From Trebonia sp963785645 (lineage in GTDB: Bacteria; Actinomycetota; Actinomycetes; Streptosporangiales; Streptosporangiaceae), in NCBI GenBank assembly GCA_963785645.1, contig CAWAWG010000012.1, positions 310,001 to 374,000 on the forward strand: 64,000 bases of DNA, given 5' to 3'. How positions within the stretch are numbered: position 1 is the stretch's first letter; the number at the start of each line of letters is the position of its first letter. A program made the position numbers and the translations under genes. Shown here in pieces: positions 63,660-64,000 of this stretch. The notes under the pieces were generated by a model. The model was not told the origin of the DNA, made no database searches, and saw nothing but the letters and a program-made list of their open reading frames with translations.

Positions 63660-64000
63660 TCACTGCCGCGCACCCACCTCCCAGTTCCGTTTCGAGCAAC
63701 TGCCTGAGCTTGCTCCGCCCGCGGTGCAGCAGGACCCGCTGATTGGCCTCGCTGATCGCCAGCACCTGGCAGACTTCCGCGCTGGTCAGGCTCTCTACGT
63801 CGCGTAGCAGCACGACCTCGCGCTGCCGCGCTGGCAGGCTGTCGAGCCCCGCCCGAAGCAACTCGGAAAGTTTAACCGCGTCGACGCGGTTCTCCGCCTC
63901 CTCGATCCAGTGCTCGGGCGGTACCGCCCATGCCCCGGACGGCCCGAAGCGGGACGCGTCCACGACCGGGCCCGGCGTCGGCGACCGGCACGGACCGCGC
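63660..64000 (-). CDS. ECF sigma factor, partial (5' end beyond the window)
   Basis: Only the C-terminal part is visible. Region 4 is AGLDSLPARQREVVLLRDVE and TSAEVCQVLAISEANQRVLL with HRGRSKLRQLLETEL. The frame runs on past a normal end; an indel near 63,680 would place the stop at 63660, just before the zf-HC2 gene. Upstream, WIEEAENRVDAVKLSELLRA is the linker between regions 2 and 4. It forms a sigma/anti-sigma pair with the gene at 63380-63611. Confidence 0.8.

Overview
The window is high-GC DNA (about 70% in coding parts) from a filamentous-type actinomycete. The evidence is the bldG/anti-sigma pair divergent from a DEAD/DEAH helicase (the arrangement known from Streptomyces), several ECF/SigE-type sigma factors with anti-sigma partners, MarP, an F420/PPOX-type flavoenzyme, split LigD proteins, frequent GTG/TTG starts, and ATGA or GTGA overlaps between genes. 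I cannot fix the genus from sequence alone.

Layout. 0.6-9.9 kb is conserved actinobacterial housekeeping: an anti-sigma ATPase and BldG, helicase, a repeat-rich gap (3.86-5.17 kb), holin-X-like membrane protein, epoxide-hydrolase-like enzyme, DUF309, then MarP, NUDIX and endonuclease III on the minus strand. 10-20.1 kb is an assimilatory nitrate operon: NarK-type transporter, NasA-type nitrate reductase, an FAD/BFD reductase carrying an inserted pentapeptide repeat, NirB, NirD, and a HemD domain fused to a winged helix. HemD supplies the siroheme precursor for NirB. 20.2-28.9 kb is a mosaic: an odd sigma factor, a ComF-like protein, a DGPF(YCII)/ECF42 pair, LysG-LysE amino-acid export, a YbaK deacylase, NUDIX, and LigD split into polymerase and phosphoesterase-ligase proteins. 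28.9-31.8 kb holds two zinc-ribbon AIM24 proteins divergent from a zinc-ribbon SPFH protein, a candidate membrane-associated module. 31.9-34.4 kb has a GH25-like protein, a DUF6918 protein and a membrane metal-dependent hydrolase.

34.5-59.4 kb is dominated by cell-surface polysaccharide genes: two flippases, six to seven glycosyltransferases, two left-handed beta-helix acyltransferases, a NodB deacetylase, large multi-pass membrane proteins and a GH16 lipoprotein. They fall into two partly paralogous sets (34.5-46.7 kb and 51.4-59.3 kb) separated by a maleylacetate-reductase-like enzyme, a secreted repeat protein and an AraC/VOC pair. 59.5-64 kb carries a SigE-family sigma factor with a membrane-anchored beta-propeller partner, a GNAT acetyltransferase, tRNA-Thr(CGT), a PPOX protein and a zf-HC2 anti-sigma/sigma pair cut by the window end.

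About two fifths of the genes are broken by single-base-type frame changes, usually next to G or C runs and usually with the conserved protein continuing in another frame. I read most of these as sequencing or assembly indels, and give the joined span. The most distinctive non-coding signals are a 38-41 bp degenerate tandem repeat at the helicase 3' end, a dispersed double-hairpin element with a compensatory base change between copies, and in-frame 15- and 18-bp repeat expansions in several genes.
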